Part shown: positions 1 to 8,414 of the stretch, in pieces
Position numbering within the stretch: position 1 is the first letter of the stretch
Layout: each line of letters begins with the position of its first letter
Origin: Candidatus Zixiibacteriota bacterium
GTDB taxonomy: Bacteria; Zixibacteria; MSB-5A5; JAABVY01; JAHJOQ01
NCBI GenBank assembly: GCA_030631455.1
Contig: DAOVLC010000008.1
Coordinates: 1 to 11,862 of the forward strand
Direction: 5' to 3'
Length of the DNA stretch: 11,862 bases
Notes under the pieces: generated by a model
Database searches by the model: none
The model's input: only the letters and a program-made list of their open reading frames with translations
Told to the model about the DNA's origin: nothing
Made by a program: the position numbers and the translations under genes

Positions 1-285
1 ATAATCATCTATGTTCATGCTCTCCCTGTTTCTGAAGACCGCCAGAATAATGGCGAGTCCCACCGCAGCTTCAGCAGCTGCGACTGCGAAAACTATGAAA
101 ACAAACACGTGACCCGAGACATCGACAAGCTCCCTCGCAAATGCGATCAGTGCGAGGTTGCAGCCATTCAGCATTATCTCGATCGACATGAAAATAATAA
201 TCAGATTCCTCGACATCAGCACTCCGGCCACACCTATGGCGAACACTACGGCGGACAGGATGAGATAGTATTCCAACGGTATCAT
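1..285 (-). CDS. nuoK: NADH-quinone oxidoreductase subunit K, 3' end cut by window edge
   Basis: Small membrane subunit of complex I, one of the antiporter-like parts of the proton-pumping arm. The reading frame starts at ATG 285-283, one base after the nuoJ stop codon, and stays open to base 1. It gives 95 visible residues beginning MIPLEYYLILSAVVF. Family members are about 100 residues, so only a few codons and the stop should be missing. Three hydrophobic segments are visible, roughly residues 5-23, 28-49 and 58-84. The two conserved membrane glutamates of NuoK are present: E36 in FMSIEIMLNG and E72 in AVAAAEAAVGLA. These match the E36 and E72 known to matter for proton translocation in E. 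coli. The identification is secure from sequence and from its place after nuoJ. Confidence 0.96.
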   Translation of the reverse strand, partial: MIPLEYYLILSAVVFAIGVAGVLMSRNLIIIFMSIEIMLNGCNLALIAFARELVDVSGHVFVFIVFAVAAAEAAVGLAIILAVFRNRESMNIDDY

Positions 286-286
286 A

Positions 287-793
287 TCAGTCGTCCAGTT
301 TCCTCTTGGCCAGAACCACGGCGCCAAGTAATGCGGCCATCAACAGCATAGACGTTGCCTCAAACGGCAACAGGTACTTCGTGAACAGAAGCTCACCGAC
401 AGACTCCACGGAGCCAAAATCAGCCGGACAAGTGGAAACGCCTGTGGCTTCGCCAGTCCTGTTGACGACAACGAGAATCAGTTCCACTGCAAGCGCACCC
501 GCGAGTATCATCGCCGCCCATCGCTGGAAACTATGACTATCCTTGCCGAATTCGTCGCGGCGAAGATTCAGAAGCATTATTACGAACAGGAACAGAACCA
601 TGATCGCACCGGCATATACGACTATCTGAAGTACAGCTACGAATAGCGCACTCAGCTGCACGAAGAGGACAGCCTGCGCGACGAATGCCATAACCAGAAA
701 GAGCACCGCCCTCACCGGGTTCTTCTGTGTGATGACCATCAGACAGCATCCGACCGATGCCAAAGCAGCTAATATGAAGACGGCAAGTTCCAC
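287..793 (-). CDS. nuoJ: NADH-quinone oxidoreductase subunit J
   Basis: Membrane subunit of complex I, 168 residues, a usual length for NuoJ. About five hydrophobic segments can be seen (near residues 3-21, 28-48, 50-77, 92-111 and 141-162). The segment around residues 56-76 (QIVVYAGAIMVLFLFVIMLL) is the conserved NuoJ helix that carries the pi-bulge near Y60 and G62, linked in known structures to coupling between quinone reduction and proton pumping. A second family signature is GELLFTKYLLPFEATSMLL near residues 133-151. The start is GTG at 793-791, with a GAGG motif about 9 bases upstream. It lies 21 bases after nuoI and its TGA ends one base before the nuoK ATG, so it is clearly part of the same transcript. 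Confidence 0.96.
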   Translation of the reverse strand: MELAVFILAALASVGCCLMVITQKNPVRAVLFLVMAFVAQAVLFVQLSALFVAVLQIVVYAGAIMVLFLFVIMLLNLRRDEFGKDSHSFQRWAAMILAGALAVELILVVVNRTGEATGVSTCPADFGSVESVGELLFTKYLLPFEATSMLLMAALLGAVVLAKRKLDD

Positions 794-814
794 GTAAACG
801 ATCCTCAGTTCCTA

Positions 815-1297
815 CTATTTCAAATATGGCCGGCGTTTCTCGCGAATGAACTTGATGTGCGATGGTTTTTCGCGTGGCCACTTCACAAGCAAATCGTCCT
901 TAGTATAAATCATCTTCCCCCTGTCGTCATCCGAAAACTCGTACTCCTTGCCGAGAAAGATTGCCTCCTCCGGGCAGGCTTCCTCGCAGAAGCCGCAGAA
1001 AATGCAGCGCAATTCGTTGATCTCGTACACACGCGCCTTTCGTTCGTCATTCTCAGTCTCTTCCGGCTCCATATAGATTGCGTCCGATGGACACGCGGCC
1101 GCGCAAAGCCCGCAGCAAACACACCGCTCGCTGCCGTCCTCGTACCGTTCGAGAAAATGCAGTCCGCGATAGCGAGGGTACATCGGCACTTTCTCTTTGG
1201 GATACTGGAACGTAACCGGTTTGCGGAGCATATTCTTAAGGGTTGTGTAGAACCCTATCGGTATCGCAATGAAAGTTCTTTTCAAAAACTCAAACAT
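815..1297 (-). CDS. nuoI: NADH-quinone oxidoreductase subunit I, two 4Fe-4S clusters
   Basis: Peripheral-arm subunit of complex I that carries clusters N6a and N6b and passes electrons from NuoG towards NuoB. The protein has 160 residues. Two ferredoxin motifs of the form CxxCxxCxxxCP are intact: C59, C62, C65, C69 with P70, and C98, C101, C104, C108 with P109. As is usual for 8Fe ferredoxins, the last cysteine of each motif probably ligates the other cluster. The N-terminal 30 residues (MFEFLKRTFIAIPIGFYTTL) form the amphipathic segment that lies against the membrane. The C-terminal 45 residues are charged and have no other known domain. The start is ATG 1297-1295. The Shine-Dalgarno is weak, and translation may rely on coupling to nuoH, which ends 11 bases upstream. 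Confidence 0.97.
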   Translation of the reverse strand: MFEFLKRTFIAIPIGFYTTLKNMLRKPVTFQYPKEKVPMYPRYRGLHFLERYEDGSERCVCCGLCAAACPSDAIYMEPEETENDERKARVYEINELRCIFCGFCEEACPEEAIFLGKEYEFSDDDRGKMIYTKDDLLVKWPREKPSHIKFIREKRRPYLK

Positions 1298-1308
1298 AAA
1301 GACTCATT

Positions 1309-2292
1309 CTACAGCTTAAAGAACGCTGTTACCAGGACATTCAGTACGGCCAATGGCAACAGAATTTTCCACCCGAACGCCATCAGTTGATCGTAACGGA
1401 GCCTGGGGAGCGTTCCTCTCATCCATATAAAGAAGACTTCGAATACCGCGACTTTGATAGCGAACCAAACGATCGGCGGCAGTATCGGCCCATGCCATCC
1501 GCCGAAAAAGAGTGTCGTAGCAATCGCGCCAACGGTAATCATATTCGCGTATTCACCCACAAAGAACATCCCGAATTTCATCGATGAGTACTCGGTGTTA
1601 TAGCCCGCCACCAGTTCACTCTCGGCCTCAGGCAAATCGAACGGGTTGCGGTTCGTCTCAGCTATGGCACAGATGAAGTAGATAACGAACGCGACCGGAT
1701 TCTTGAATACGAACCAGTCAAGCACCGAGCTTTGCTTGTCGACAATCTCGACAAGATTGAGAGTGCCGGACATCAGGACAACGACTACGATTGCGAGTCC
1801 CATCCCGATTTCGTAAGAAATCATCTGCGCGGCCGATCTCAATCCACCCAGCAGCGAGTACTTGGAATTCGACGACCAGCCCGCCATGATGAGCGCGTAT
1901 ACACCGAGCGACGTAACAGCCAGGACATAAAGGATACCGACGTTCAGATTCGATATCACAAGATCGATCCGCTCGCCGAACAGCGTGATCGAGTCACCGA
2001 ACGGAACAACTGCGATCGATAGCGTTGCCGGAATGAAAGCCGCTAGCGGAGCGAGATTGTATATCCACTTGTCGACGTGCCCCGGCGTGATATCCTCCTT
2101 GAATATGAGCTTGAACATGTCTGCAATCGGCTGGAGCAGTCCCTGGTAGCCGGTGTTCATCGGTCCCAACCGCGTCTGTATTCTGGCGACCAGTTTGCGT
2201 TCAAGCCAGGTCATCCATGCACAGCACGTGAGCAGCACGGCAAATACCGCGATAACCTTGACTACCTGTATGAGAATCAGCGTCCAGTTCAT
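1309..2292 (-). CDS. nuoH: NADH-quinone oxidoreductase subunit H
   Basis: Membrane subunit (327 residues) that joins the peripheral and membrane arms and forms much of the quinone entry channel. About eight hydrophobic segments are visible. Family signatures are intact: ERKLVARIQTRLGP at 31-44, SYEIGMGL at 159-166, AETNRNPFDLPEAE at 211-224 followed by SELVAGYNTEYSSMKF, and FIWMRGTLPRLRYDQLM near 288-304. The conserved acidic and arginine residues in these loops line the quinone site in known structures. The start is ATG 2292-2290, one base after the nuoG stop, with a GAAGG ribosome-binding motif inside the end of nuoG. It ends 11 bases before nuoI. Nothing is missing or unusual. Confidence 0.97.
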   Translation of the reverse strand: MNWTLILIQVVKVIAVFAVLLTCCAWMTWLERKLVARIQTRLGPMNTGYQGLLQPIADMFKLIFKEDITPGHVDKWIYNLAPLAAFIPATLSIAVVPFGDSITLFGERIDLVISNLNVGILYVLAVTSLGVYALIMAGWSSNSKYSLLGGLRSAAQMISYEIGMGLAIVVVVLMSGTLNLVEIVDKQSSVLDWFVFKNPVAFVIYFICAIAETNRNPFDLPEAESELVAGYNTEYSSMKFGMFFVGEYANMITVGAIATTLFFGGWHGPILPPIVWFAIKVAVFEVFFIWMRGTLPRLRYDQLMAFGWKILLPLAVLNVLVTAFFKL

Positions 2293-2293
2293 G

Positions 2294-4909
2294 CTATACC
2301 TTCACGAGGCTCACCATGTCTATTTCGATCTCACGATTCTTCAGAACATTCGCGGAAATTTCCGGGAAGTTGTCCGGAATCCAGACGACATCATCCCTCA
2401 GCCCATCGATATATTTCACTACACAAACAATCTTTCCAAAGTCGTTTTCGACCTTCACGAGGTCGCCGTCAGAGAGAGCAAGCTCATTTGCAGTTCTTTC
2501 GGAAAGACCGACGTATGGCTCACTCTGGAATCTGTTGAGGCTTTCGGAGCGTGTCGTTCTGTTCCTGCCGATGTGATGATCGCCGTTTCCGGTTATGAGT
2601 ACGTACTCGTGTTTCTGGTCAAGTTCAGGAGCCCTGACAGAAACAGGTTGCAATCCTGCTGATCTATTCACAGGTGTAGCGGATGGAACACATATCCCAC
2701 TTTCAGGAACTGTCCTGAAGTTCAACTTCGTATCTCCTGAGATCATTGGTGCGAATTCGTTGAAAACATCCTCGCCGCTCTTGTAACCGAACTCAACTTC
2801 GAGTCTGGCTGCAAGGTCTGTAAATATCTGCCATGCGGGCCGTGACAGACTGATCGGATTCACGACCTGCTCGAAAATCTGCACTCGTCCTTCCCAGTTG
2901 CAGAAGCTACCCGACGTTTCCATGCAGCTCGACAGCGGGAGAACAACATCGGCGATTTTTGCTGTCTCAGTCAGATAGAGATCGGCGACTACAAGAAAGT
3001 CAAGCTTTGTTAGTGTGGAACATATATAGTTGTAGTCGGGATACGACGTTACCGGATCAGTCCCAACCGCAAAAGTGAGTTCCACCTTGCTTTCTTCTAT
3101 CTGACGCAGGATGTCGATAGTGTCCGCGCCTTTCCTGTCGGAGACACCGGTCAGCCAATCTGACGACAGCGAGTCCTTCTCATCAACTCTCCTGTTAATC
3201 GGAAGCCGATCTGGGCGCATGCCGAACAGGTAACAACCTCGATTATTCGACCCGATTCGCAGCGCCAGAATCCCCTTCGGGTCACCTCGAAGGTTGTTCG
3301 TGATAAGGGCAAGATTGAAGAGCGCCGTCAACACCATATCCCGCCGATAGTGAAGCGAAACGTGTCGTCCAGTAATGAACACGGCTCGCTTTGCCTCTGC
3401 TATTTGCCTTGCCAGTAGCGTCAGATCATCCTTCGAGATACCCGAAGCATCACTGACGTTCTCGATAGTGAAGTCATCCGTATCGTTCAGGAATTTCTCG
3501 ATCTGCCTGTCATCGAGACCGGTTTCATCCGCGTTGTACAGTTTCTCCCGCACAATAATGCGTGCGAGGCAGGTTATCAACTGCACTTCGGTATTGCACT
3601 TGTGAATGTACTCCGTGCCTGAGCGCGACAAGCGGCTCGGCACAGGATTAATCAGCACAAGCCTGGCATCGTTGTTCCGTTTGGCCTTCAACAGCCTCAA
3701 GGCTGATATCGGATTCTCGCTGTGCAGATCAGACCCAACAATCACGAAAAGGTCGGGCGATTCGAGGTCATCGATCGTCAGATTCGTACCGACGATACCC
3801 AGCTTCTCGAGATCCTCACCGTACGATAGCTTCTTCTTTCGATGAAGTCTGTGGTCTATTGAGTTAGATCCGACAACTGATCTCAGGAACTTGCCGATCA
3901 CATAGTAGTCTTCATTGGAGCAGTCCTCACCGACGAGTGATGCGACTCCCTCCGGGCCGAGCTTCTCTTTTATTGATTTCAGTTTGCAGATAATGGCATC
4001 ATAGACTTCGTCCCAGGTACACTCAACCAGTTCGCCGCCGCGCCTTATCATTGGCGATGTGAGCCTGTCCGGATGATGCACGAACTGATAACCGTAACGT
4101 CCAATATCACAGATGAATCCATCATCGACTCGATCGTTGCGTCGAGACGTCGTGCGGTATATCTTGTCACGAAACGTCCATGCAGTCAGATTGCAGCCAT
4201 CCGGGCAGAAATTGCAGATCGTCTTCTTCTGTTCCGTCAACCAGACTCTGACCTTGTAACGGAAGTCGCGATTGGTCAGTGCACCTACAGGGCAGTACTC
4301 GACAACATTTCCGGAATAGAGATTCCTGATCTCACGTCCCGGCGGCGGAAGTATTTCCGTAATATGTCCGCGATTATACGAGCCCAGATCGTCCTCTTCG
4401 AAAACCTCCTCGACCATACGTGTACACCTGAAACAATGAATACACCTGTTCTGATTGCGGATAATCTCAGGTCCTATCGGAAGGTCATCGAAAGTTGAAT
4501 CTTCATTTACGATGAATCTCTGCCTCGGTTCGATTGTGCGGGCGCGATCAATACCGTACTTGTAGACCACGTTCTGAAGCGGGCACTCCCCGCCCTTGTC
4601 GCATGTCGGACAGTCAAGAGGATGATTGAGCAGAATGAACTCGATAACACCCTGCCTTGCTTTGACAACTCTATCGCTATTCGTGAAGACCACCATTCCA
4701 TCTGTCGCATCCGTGGCACAGGAAACCTGCAGCTTGGGCCACTTCTCGATTTCGACGAGACATATGCGGCAAGCGCCGACAGTTTTCAATTTTGGATGCC
4801 AGCAAAAAGTCGGGATATCGATACCGTTTTCGAGAGCAACATCAAGGATGGTCATACCCTTGGTTGCCACAATCTCTCGGCCATTTATGGTAAGCTTGAT
4901 TTCACTCAT
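2294..4909 (-). CDS. nuoG: NADH-quinone oxidoreductase subunit G, iron-sulfur protein
   Basis: Largest peripheral subunit of complex I, 871 residues, which relays electrons from NuoF to NuoI. The N-terminal 2Fe-2S ferredoxin domain has C36, C47, C50 and C64 (N1b). The His/Cys-ligated N5 site is H96, C100, C103 and C109. The N4 site is C156, C159, C162 and C206. The N7 site is C232, C235, C239 and C267. From about residue 280 the protein is a molybdopterin-oxidoreductase-like domain, and about residues 765-865 form the dinucleotide-binding beta-barrel typical of that superfamily. I chose ATG 4909-4907 (MSEIKLTINGREI). It overlaps the nuoF stop as ATGA and begins exactly at the ferredoxin domain. 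The frame is open for 12 more codons upstream (to 4945), but those lie inside nuoF and add no conserved residues. It ends one base before nuoH. Confidence 0.97.
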   Translation of the reverse strand: MSEIKLTINGREIVATKGMTILDVALENGIDIPTFCWHPKLKTVGACRICLVEIEKWPKLQVSCATDATDGMVVFTNSDRVVKARQGVIEFILLNHPLDCPTCDKGGECPLQNVVYKYGIDRARTIEPRQRFIVNEDSTFDDLPIGPEIIRNQNRCIHCFRCTRMVEEVFEEDDLGSYNRGHITEILPPPGREIRNLYSGNVVEYCPVGALTNRDFRYKVRVWLTEQKKTICNFCPDGCNLTAWTFRDKIYRTTSRRNDRVDDGFICDIGRYGYQFVHHPDRLTSPMIRRGGELVECTWDEVYDAIICKLKSIKEKLGPEGVASLVGEDCSNEDYYVIGKFLRSVVGSNSIDHRLHRKKKLSYGEDLEKLGIVGTNLTIDDLESPDLFVIVGSDLHSENPISALRLLKAKRNNDARLVLINPVPSRLSRSGTEYIHKCNTEVQLITCLARIIVREKLYNADETGLDDRQIEKFLNDTDDFTIENVSDASGISKDDLTLLARQIAEAKRAVFITGRHVSLHYRRDMVLTALFNLALITNNLRGDPKGILALRIGSNNRGCYLFGMRPDRLPINRRVDEKDSLSSDWLTGVSDRKGADTIDILRQIEESKVELTFAVGTDPVTSYPDYNYICSTLTKLDFLVVADLYLTETAKIADVVLPLSSCMETSGSFCNWEGRVQIFEQVVNPISLSRPAWQIFTDLAARLEVEFGYKSGEDVFNEFAPMISGDTKLNFRTVPESGICVPSATPVNRSAGLQPVSVRAPELDQKHEYVLITGNGDHHIGRNRTTRSESLNRFQSEPYVGLSERTANELALSDGDLVKVENDFGKIVCVVKYIDGLRDDVVWIPDNFPEISANVLKNREIEIDMVSLVKV

Positions 4910-6195
4910 TGCCCAAAGCTCGGAAAGCTGTTTTGCACCATGCACTTCTTGTGCTCGATGTGATACTCGAACTCTTCGCGAAATGTCTTTGCGAATGATC
5001 GAACAGGCATCGCAGCGGCATCACCGAGTGGACATAGTGTCTGTCCTTCGATGTTGTCGCACGCGCTGAGTAGATGATCCATATCTTCCGGTCTTCCCTC
5101 ACCGCTCTCGATGCGGCTCAATATCTGATACATCCACTGTGTACCCATGCGGCACGGCGTGCATTTCCCACATGACTCATGCATGTAGAAATACGCAAGC
5201 CTCGTCGCAGCCCAGACCATGCACGTGTCCTCATGCATTACTATCACACCACAGGATCCGAGCATCGATCCGATTTCAGCCACCGATTCGAAATCCATCG
5301 GTACATCGATTTGATCGGGAGTCAGAACCGGCGTCGATGACCCGCCCGGTATGACTGCCTTAAGTTCTTTGTCATCGAGGATGCCGCCACCCAGGTCGTA
5401 TATCAAATGCCTGAGCGGCGTCCCGAGTTCAAGTTCATAGTTGCCCGGCTTCTTAACATGACCGGACAGACAGAATATCCTTGTGCCTTTCGATTTCTCG
5501 GTCCCCATGCCTGCGTACCAGTCGGCTCCCCGATTGATGATCTCCGGGACATTCGCGAGAGTCTCGACATTGTTCACGACCGTCGGAGAAGCGTAGAGCC
5601 CCTCGATAGCTGGGAATGGCGGTCGAATGCGCGACATTCCCGGCTTGCCTTCCAGCGAATTGAGGAGCGCCGTTTCCTCACCGCATATATATGCGCCGCC
5701 GCCGGTGTGTACTGTCATTTCGAGATCATAGCCGGTGCCAAGAATGTCTTTCCCAAGAAAGCCTTTCTCATAAGCCTCCTCGATTGCTCCCCGCATTCGC
5801 TCAGCCGGAAAAACGAACTCACCTCTTATATATATGAACGCATGATGTGCACCGATAGCATAGGACGATATCGCCATGCCCTCGACAACCCTGTGCGGGT
5901 CATTCTCCATCAGGACTCTATCCTTGCAGGTTCCCGGCTCGCTCTCATCGCCGTTGCATACGAGGTACTTTGGCTTCGGCGAGTCCTTCGGGACAAAACC
6001 CCACTTCACACCCGCAGGAAAGCCTGCGCCACCGCGACCACGCACACCCGACTGCTTGACAATTTCGATCACCTCGTCCGGCTTAATCTCCTTGAGTACC
6101 TTCTCCCACGCCTTGTAGCCACCGTGCGAGATGTACGTATCCATCTTGTATTGATCCGGATCGTCAGTGTACTTGAACAAAACTTTGAGTTCCAC
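4906..6195 (-). CDS. nuoF: NADH-quinone oxidoreductase subunit F, FMN and NADH binding
   Basis: Catalytic NADH-oxidising subunit of complex I, 429 residues, close to the usual length. It binds NADH, FMN and the N3 4Fe-4S cluster. The glycine-rich FMN/NADH motif GRGGAGFP lies at 53-60, the NGDESEPGTCKDR motif at 81-93, and the second glycine-rich motif GGGAYICGEETALL at 165-178. The N3 ligands are C342, C345, C348 (ESCGKCTPCR) and C388 (LCPLGDAA). The C-terminus EYHIEHKKC is typical of the family and is followed by a short tail. The start is GTG 6195-6193, five bases after the nuoE stop, with AGGGA about 8 bases upstream. The stop overlaps the nuoG start by four bases, so the two subunits are probably translationally coupled. 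Confidence 0.97.
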   Translation of the reverse strand: MELKVLFKYTDDPDQYKMDTYISHGGYKAWEKVLKEIKPDEVIEIVKQSGVRGRGGAGFPAGVKWGFVPKDSPKPKYLVCNGDESEPGTCKDRVLMENDPHRVVEGMAISSYAIGAHHAFIYIRGEFVFPAERMRGAIEEAYEKGFLGKDILGTGYDLEMTVHTGGGAYICGEETALLNSLEGKPGMSRIRPPFPAIEGLYASPTVVNNVETLANVPEIINRGADWYAGMGTEKSKGTRIFCLSGHVKKPGNYELELGTPLRHLIYDLGGGILDDKELKAVIPGGSSTPVLTPDQIDVPMDFESVAEIGSMLGSCGVIVMHEDTCMVWAATRLAYFYMHESCGKCTPCRMGTQWMYQILSRIESGEGRPEDMDHLLSACDNIEGQTLCPLGDAAAMPVRSFAKTFREEFEYHIEHKKCMVQNSFPSFGQ

Positions 6196-6200
6196 TGTTG

Positions 6201-6677
6201 CTATCCCTGTTTCCTCAGGTCTTCGAGAATTTGATCGACCTTCTCGCGAGTCAGGTTCTCGTAATAGTCATTATTGATTTGCATCACTGGCGCCGTCGTA
6301 CATGACCCAAGACACTCTACTGTGACGACCGTGAAAAGCCCGTCTTCGGTTGTTTCTCCGAGCTTGACACCAAGCTTCTGCGCCAGATAATCGATGAGTG
6401 AGTCGGCTCCGAGCAGCGCGCAAGATATGTTGTGGCACACCTGTATGTAGTACTTGCCGACAGGCGCCTTTGGAAACATCGTATAGAACGACGCTGCTGA
6501 CGCGACATCCACCGTCTTCAAGTCGAGAATATCAGAAATCTCCCGATAGATGTCGTCGTTCAGATGACCTTCCTGCCAGTATGCAAGCGTCAGAGCAGGC
6601 AGAATACACGAACGTCTCTGTGGATATATCGGGACCGTCGCCTTGATCTTCTTGACCGTCTCGTCGTTCAGAATCAT
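6201..6677 (-). CDS. nuoE: NADH-quinone oxidoreductase subunit E, 2Fe-2S protein
   Basis: Thioredoxin-fold 2Fe-2S subunit (24-kDa family) of the NADH dehydrogenase module, 158 residues, a usual size. It holds the off-pathway N1a cluster next to the FMN of NuoF. The four ligands are C81 and C86 (QVCHNISC) and C122 and C126 (VECLGSCTTAP), in the standard spacing. The N-terminal helical part contains PALTLAYWQEGHL and the VASAASFYTMF motif near 58-68, both typical of the family. ATG 6677-6675 overlaps the nuoD stop as ATGA and is preceded by GTGAGG with a 7-base spacing, which supports this start. It is followed after five bases by nuoF, its direct structural partner. Confidence 0.97.
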   Translation of the reverse strand: MILNDETVKKIKATVPIYPQRRSCILPALTLAYWQEGHLNDDIYREISDILDLKTVDVASAASFYTMFPKAPVGKYYIQVCHNISCALLGADSLIDYLAQKLGVKLGETTEDGLFTVVTVECLGSCTTAPVMQINNDYYENLTREKVDQILEDLRKQG

Positions 6678-7843
6678 CTGTCGACCTCACCGAGTACGAT
6701 ATCTATTGACCCGATCGCCGCGATCACGTCCGCCAGCAGACCGCCACGACACATCTTATCGAGCGCGCCAACATGAACAAAGCTGGGTGGACGTACTCGC
6801 ATTCTGTACGGATACGGGCTTCCATCTGAGACTATGTAGAACCCGATCTCACCCTTGGGCGACTCGATTCCCTGATAGACCTCACCTTCCGGTGGACAAA
6901 ATCCCTCCGTAATTATCTTGAAATGGAAAATCAGCGCCTCCATTTCGGAGAGAACTCTCTCTTTCGGTGGAAGCACTATACCGGGCGCATCGGCCACAAA
7001 GGGTCCTTCAGGCATGCCGTCGAGTGCCTGCCTGATAATCCGCAGGCTTTGACGCATCTCCTCAAGCCTGACAAGATACCGCGCGTAAACATCGCAGCCG
7101 TCATTCGTGGGAATATCGAAATCGAATTTATCGTACGATGAATATGGATTGGCTTTTCTCAGGTCATGCTTAAATCCGCACGCCCTCAGAAGCGGACCGG
7201 TAAGCCCACTACTTAGCGCATCTTCCGGTGATATTTTGGCCACACCAATAGTTCGATTGCGCCATATTGGATTATTTGTCAACAGATCCTCGTATTCATC
7301 GTATCTCGATGGGAACAAGTCGAGAATCTCGCGAACCCTCGTATCGAAATCTGGAGGAATATCCTCTGCCAGCCCACCGATTCGGAAATATGTAGACATC
7401 ATCCTCTGACCGGAGACAAGCTCATAGATTCCGAGGATTTTCTCGCGTTCGCGGAAGCCATACAGCATCATGCTCATAGCGCCAATGTCAAGCGCATGCG
7501 TCCCGACCCAGACTAAATGCGAGTTGATTCTTGTCAGTTCGGTGAGACAAACTCTCGCCCACTGTGCCTTCTCAGGCACCTCGATTTCCAGAAGCTTCTC
7601 CATCGCCAGGCAATAGCCGAGATTATTCGACATAGGCGCGAGATAATCCATTCGGTCAGTCAGAGGGATAACCTTGCGATAGTGCTTCGACTCCGCAGTC
7701 TTTTCGATGCCGGTGTGAAGATAGCCGATGATCGGGTAGGCCTTGAGTACGGTCTCACCTTCGAGTTCAAGCTGGATACGCAGAACGCCATGCGTGGCGG
7801 GATGCTGCGGCCCCATGTTCAGGGTCATCGACCGCGTTTCCAC
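6674..7843 (-). CDS. nuoD: NADH-quinone oxidoreductase subunit D
   Basis: 49-kDa-type subunit of complex I (389 residues), homologous to the large subunit of NiFe hydrogenases but without metal ligands. With NuoB it builds the quinone head-group site. The N-terminal motif GPQHPATHG (11-19) gives H14 and H18. Y67 in TDRMDYLAP is 49 residues after H18, the same spacing as between H38 and Y87, the quinone-contacting pair of the Thermus protein. Other family blocks are INSHLVWVGTHALDIGA, ESPKGEIGFYIVSDG and the C-terminal DIVLGEVDR. The start is GTG 7843-7841, sharing one base with the nuoC TAG. It is preceded by a strong GGAGG, which favours it over ATG codons 6 and 10. NuoC and NuoD are separate proteins here, not the fused NuoCD of E. 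coli. Confidence 0.97.
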   Translation of the reverse strand: METRSMTLNMGPQHPATHGVLRIQLELEGETVLKAYPIIGYLHTGIEKTAESKHYRKVIPLTDRMDYLAPMSNNLGYCLAMEKLLEIEVPEKAQWARVCLTELTRINSHLVWVGTHALDIGAMSMMLYGFREREKILGIYELVSGQRMMSTYFRIGGLAEDIPPDFDTRVREILDLFPSRYDEYEDLLTNNPIWRNRTIGVAKISPEDALSSGLTGPLLRACGFKHDLRKANPYSSYDKFDFDIPTNDGCDVYARYLVRLEEMRQSLRIIRQALDGMPEGPFVADAPGIVLPPKERVLSEMEALIFHFKIITEGFCPPEGEVYQGIESPKGEIGFYIVSDGSPYPYRMRVRPPSFVHVGALDKMCRGGLLADVIAAIGSIDIVLGEVDR

Positions 7844-8352
7844 TACTTCACCACCTCCGGGGGCTCATCCACGCTGTGCGAAAACTGGGGCTTCTCGTAT
7901 GTCAACGGAAAATCTTTTCTAAGAGGATGACCTTCGAAACCATCCGCTGTGAGTATCCTTGTCATATCGGGATGACCCTCGAATTCCACGCCGAAAAGAT
8001 CGTAGACTTCTCGCTCGAACCAGCCGGCAACATCCCAGATTCCGCTCGCTGTCGGAACCTTCACACCTTCTTTCGCACGGACCTTGATTCTGACGTAGGA
8101 GTGCGATTCGAACGAATACAGAAGATAGACTACCTCATGGCGTTCTTCTCGATCCGGCCAGTCCGTAGCAGTGAGGTCAGTCAGGAAAATATATTTCAGT
8201 TCCGCGTCTTCTTTCAGGAAGATTAGGATATCGATGAGCGATTCTTTCGCGATAAGAAATGTCAACTCATCTCGAAAATGCGACACTTCGAGAATACCAC
8301 CACCGAACTTATCTCCAAGCCTGGCTTCGGTTCTTTCGAGGGACTCGATCAT
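7843..8352 (-). CDS. nuoC: NADH-quinone oxidoreductase subunit C
   Basis: 30-kDa-type subunit of the connecting module of complex I. With the start at ATG 8352-8350 the protein has 169 residues and begins MIESLERTEARLGDKFGG. The family signature is complete near the C-terminus: FEREVYDLFGVEFEGHPD at 112-129, then TRIL and FEGHPLRKDFPL at 139-150. The frame is open further upstream to 8505, which would add 51 residues. That part lies mostly inside nuoB, is rich in charged residues and does not look like NuoC. The only in-frame ATG after the nuoB stop is the one I chose, although its ribosome-binding site is weak and it leaves an unusual 62-base gap. The product is certain; the start is not. 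The stop shares a base with the nuoD GTG. Confidence 0.93.
   Translation of the reverse strand: MIESLERTEARLGDKFGGGILEVSHFRDELTFLIAKESLIDILIFLKEDAELKYIFLTDLTATDWPDREERHEVVYLLYSFESHSYVRIKVRAKEGVKVPTASGIWDVAGWFEREVYDLFGVEFEGHPDMTRILTADGFEGHPLRKDFPLTYEKPQFSHSVDEPPEVVK
7854..7858 (-). promoter_or_regulatory. ribosome binding site of nuoD
   Basis: The strand-sense sequence GGAGGTGGTGAAGTAGTG places a consensus GGAGG 10 bases before the GTG at 7843. It lies inside the last codons of nuoC. It supports GTG as the nuoD start rather than the in-frame ATG codons at positions 6 and 10 of the protein. Confidence 0.75.
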
Positions 8353-8414
8353 ATTCTTGCTACACTTTTCACAATCGATGGCGTCATGTTCGTTTGCAGT
8401 CGAGCCACCGCTTG

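Noticed and set aside
857..1390. Plus-strand frame of 177 codons opposite nuoI
   Set aside because: It is antisense to the nuoI cysteine motifs and has no ribosome-binding site or familiar protein features.
4910..4945. Longer nuoG start giving 12 extra N-terminal residues
   Set aside because: The extra residues fall inside the conserved end of nuoF, while the ATG at 4909 begins exactly at the ferredoxin domain and overlaps the nuoF stop as ATGA.
5690..5700. Short TATATATA tracts, for example near 5690, 5827, 8515 and 9233
   Set aside because: All lie within well-conserved nuo coding sequence (isoleucine and tyrosine codons) and show no promoter-like spacing to a gene start.
5407..6234. Plus-strand open frame of 275 codons opposite nuoF
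   Set aside because: It is antisense to strongly conserved nuoF sequence, its product has no recognisable domain, and its composition is typical of a shadow frame.
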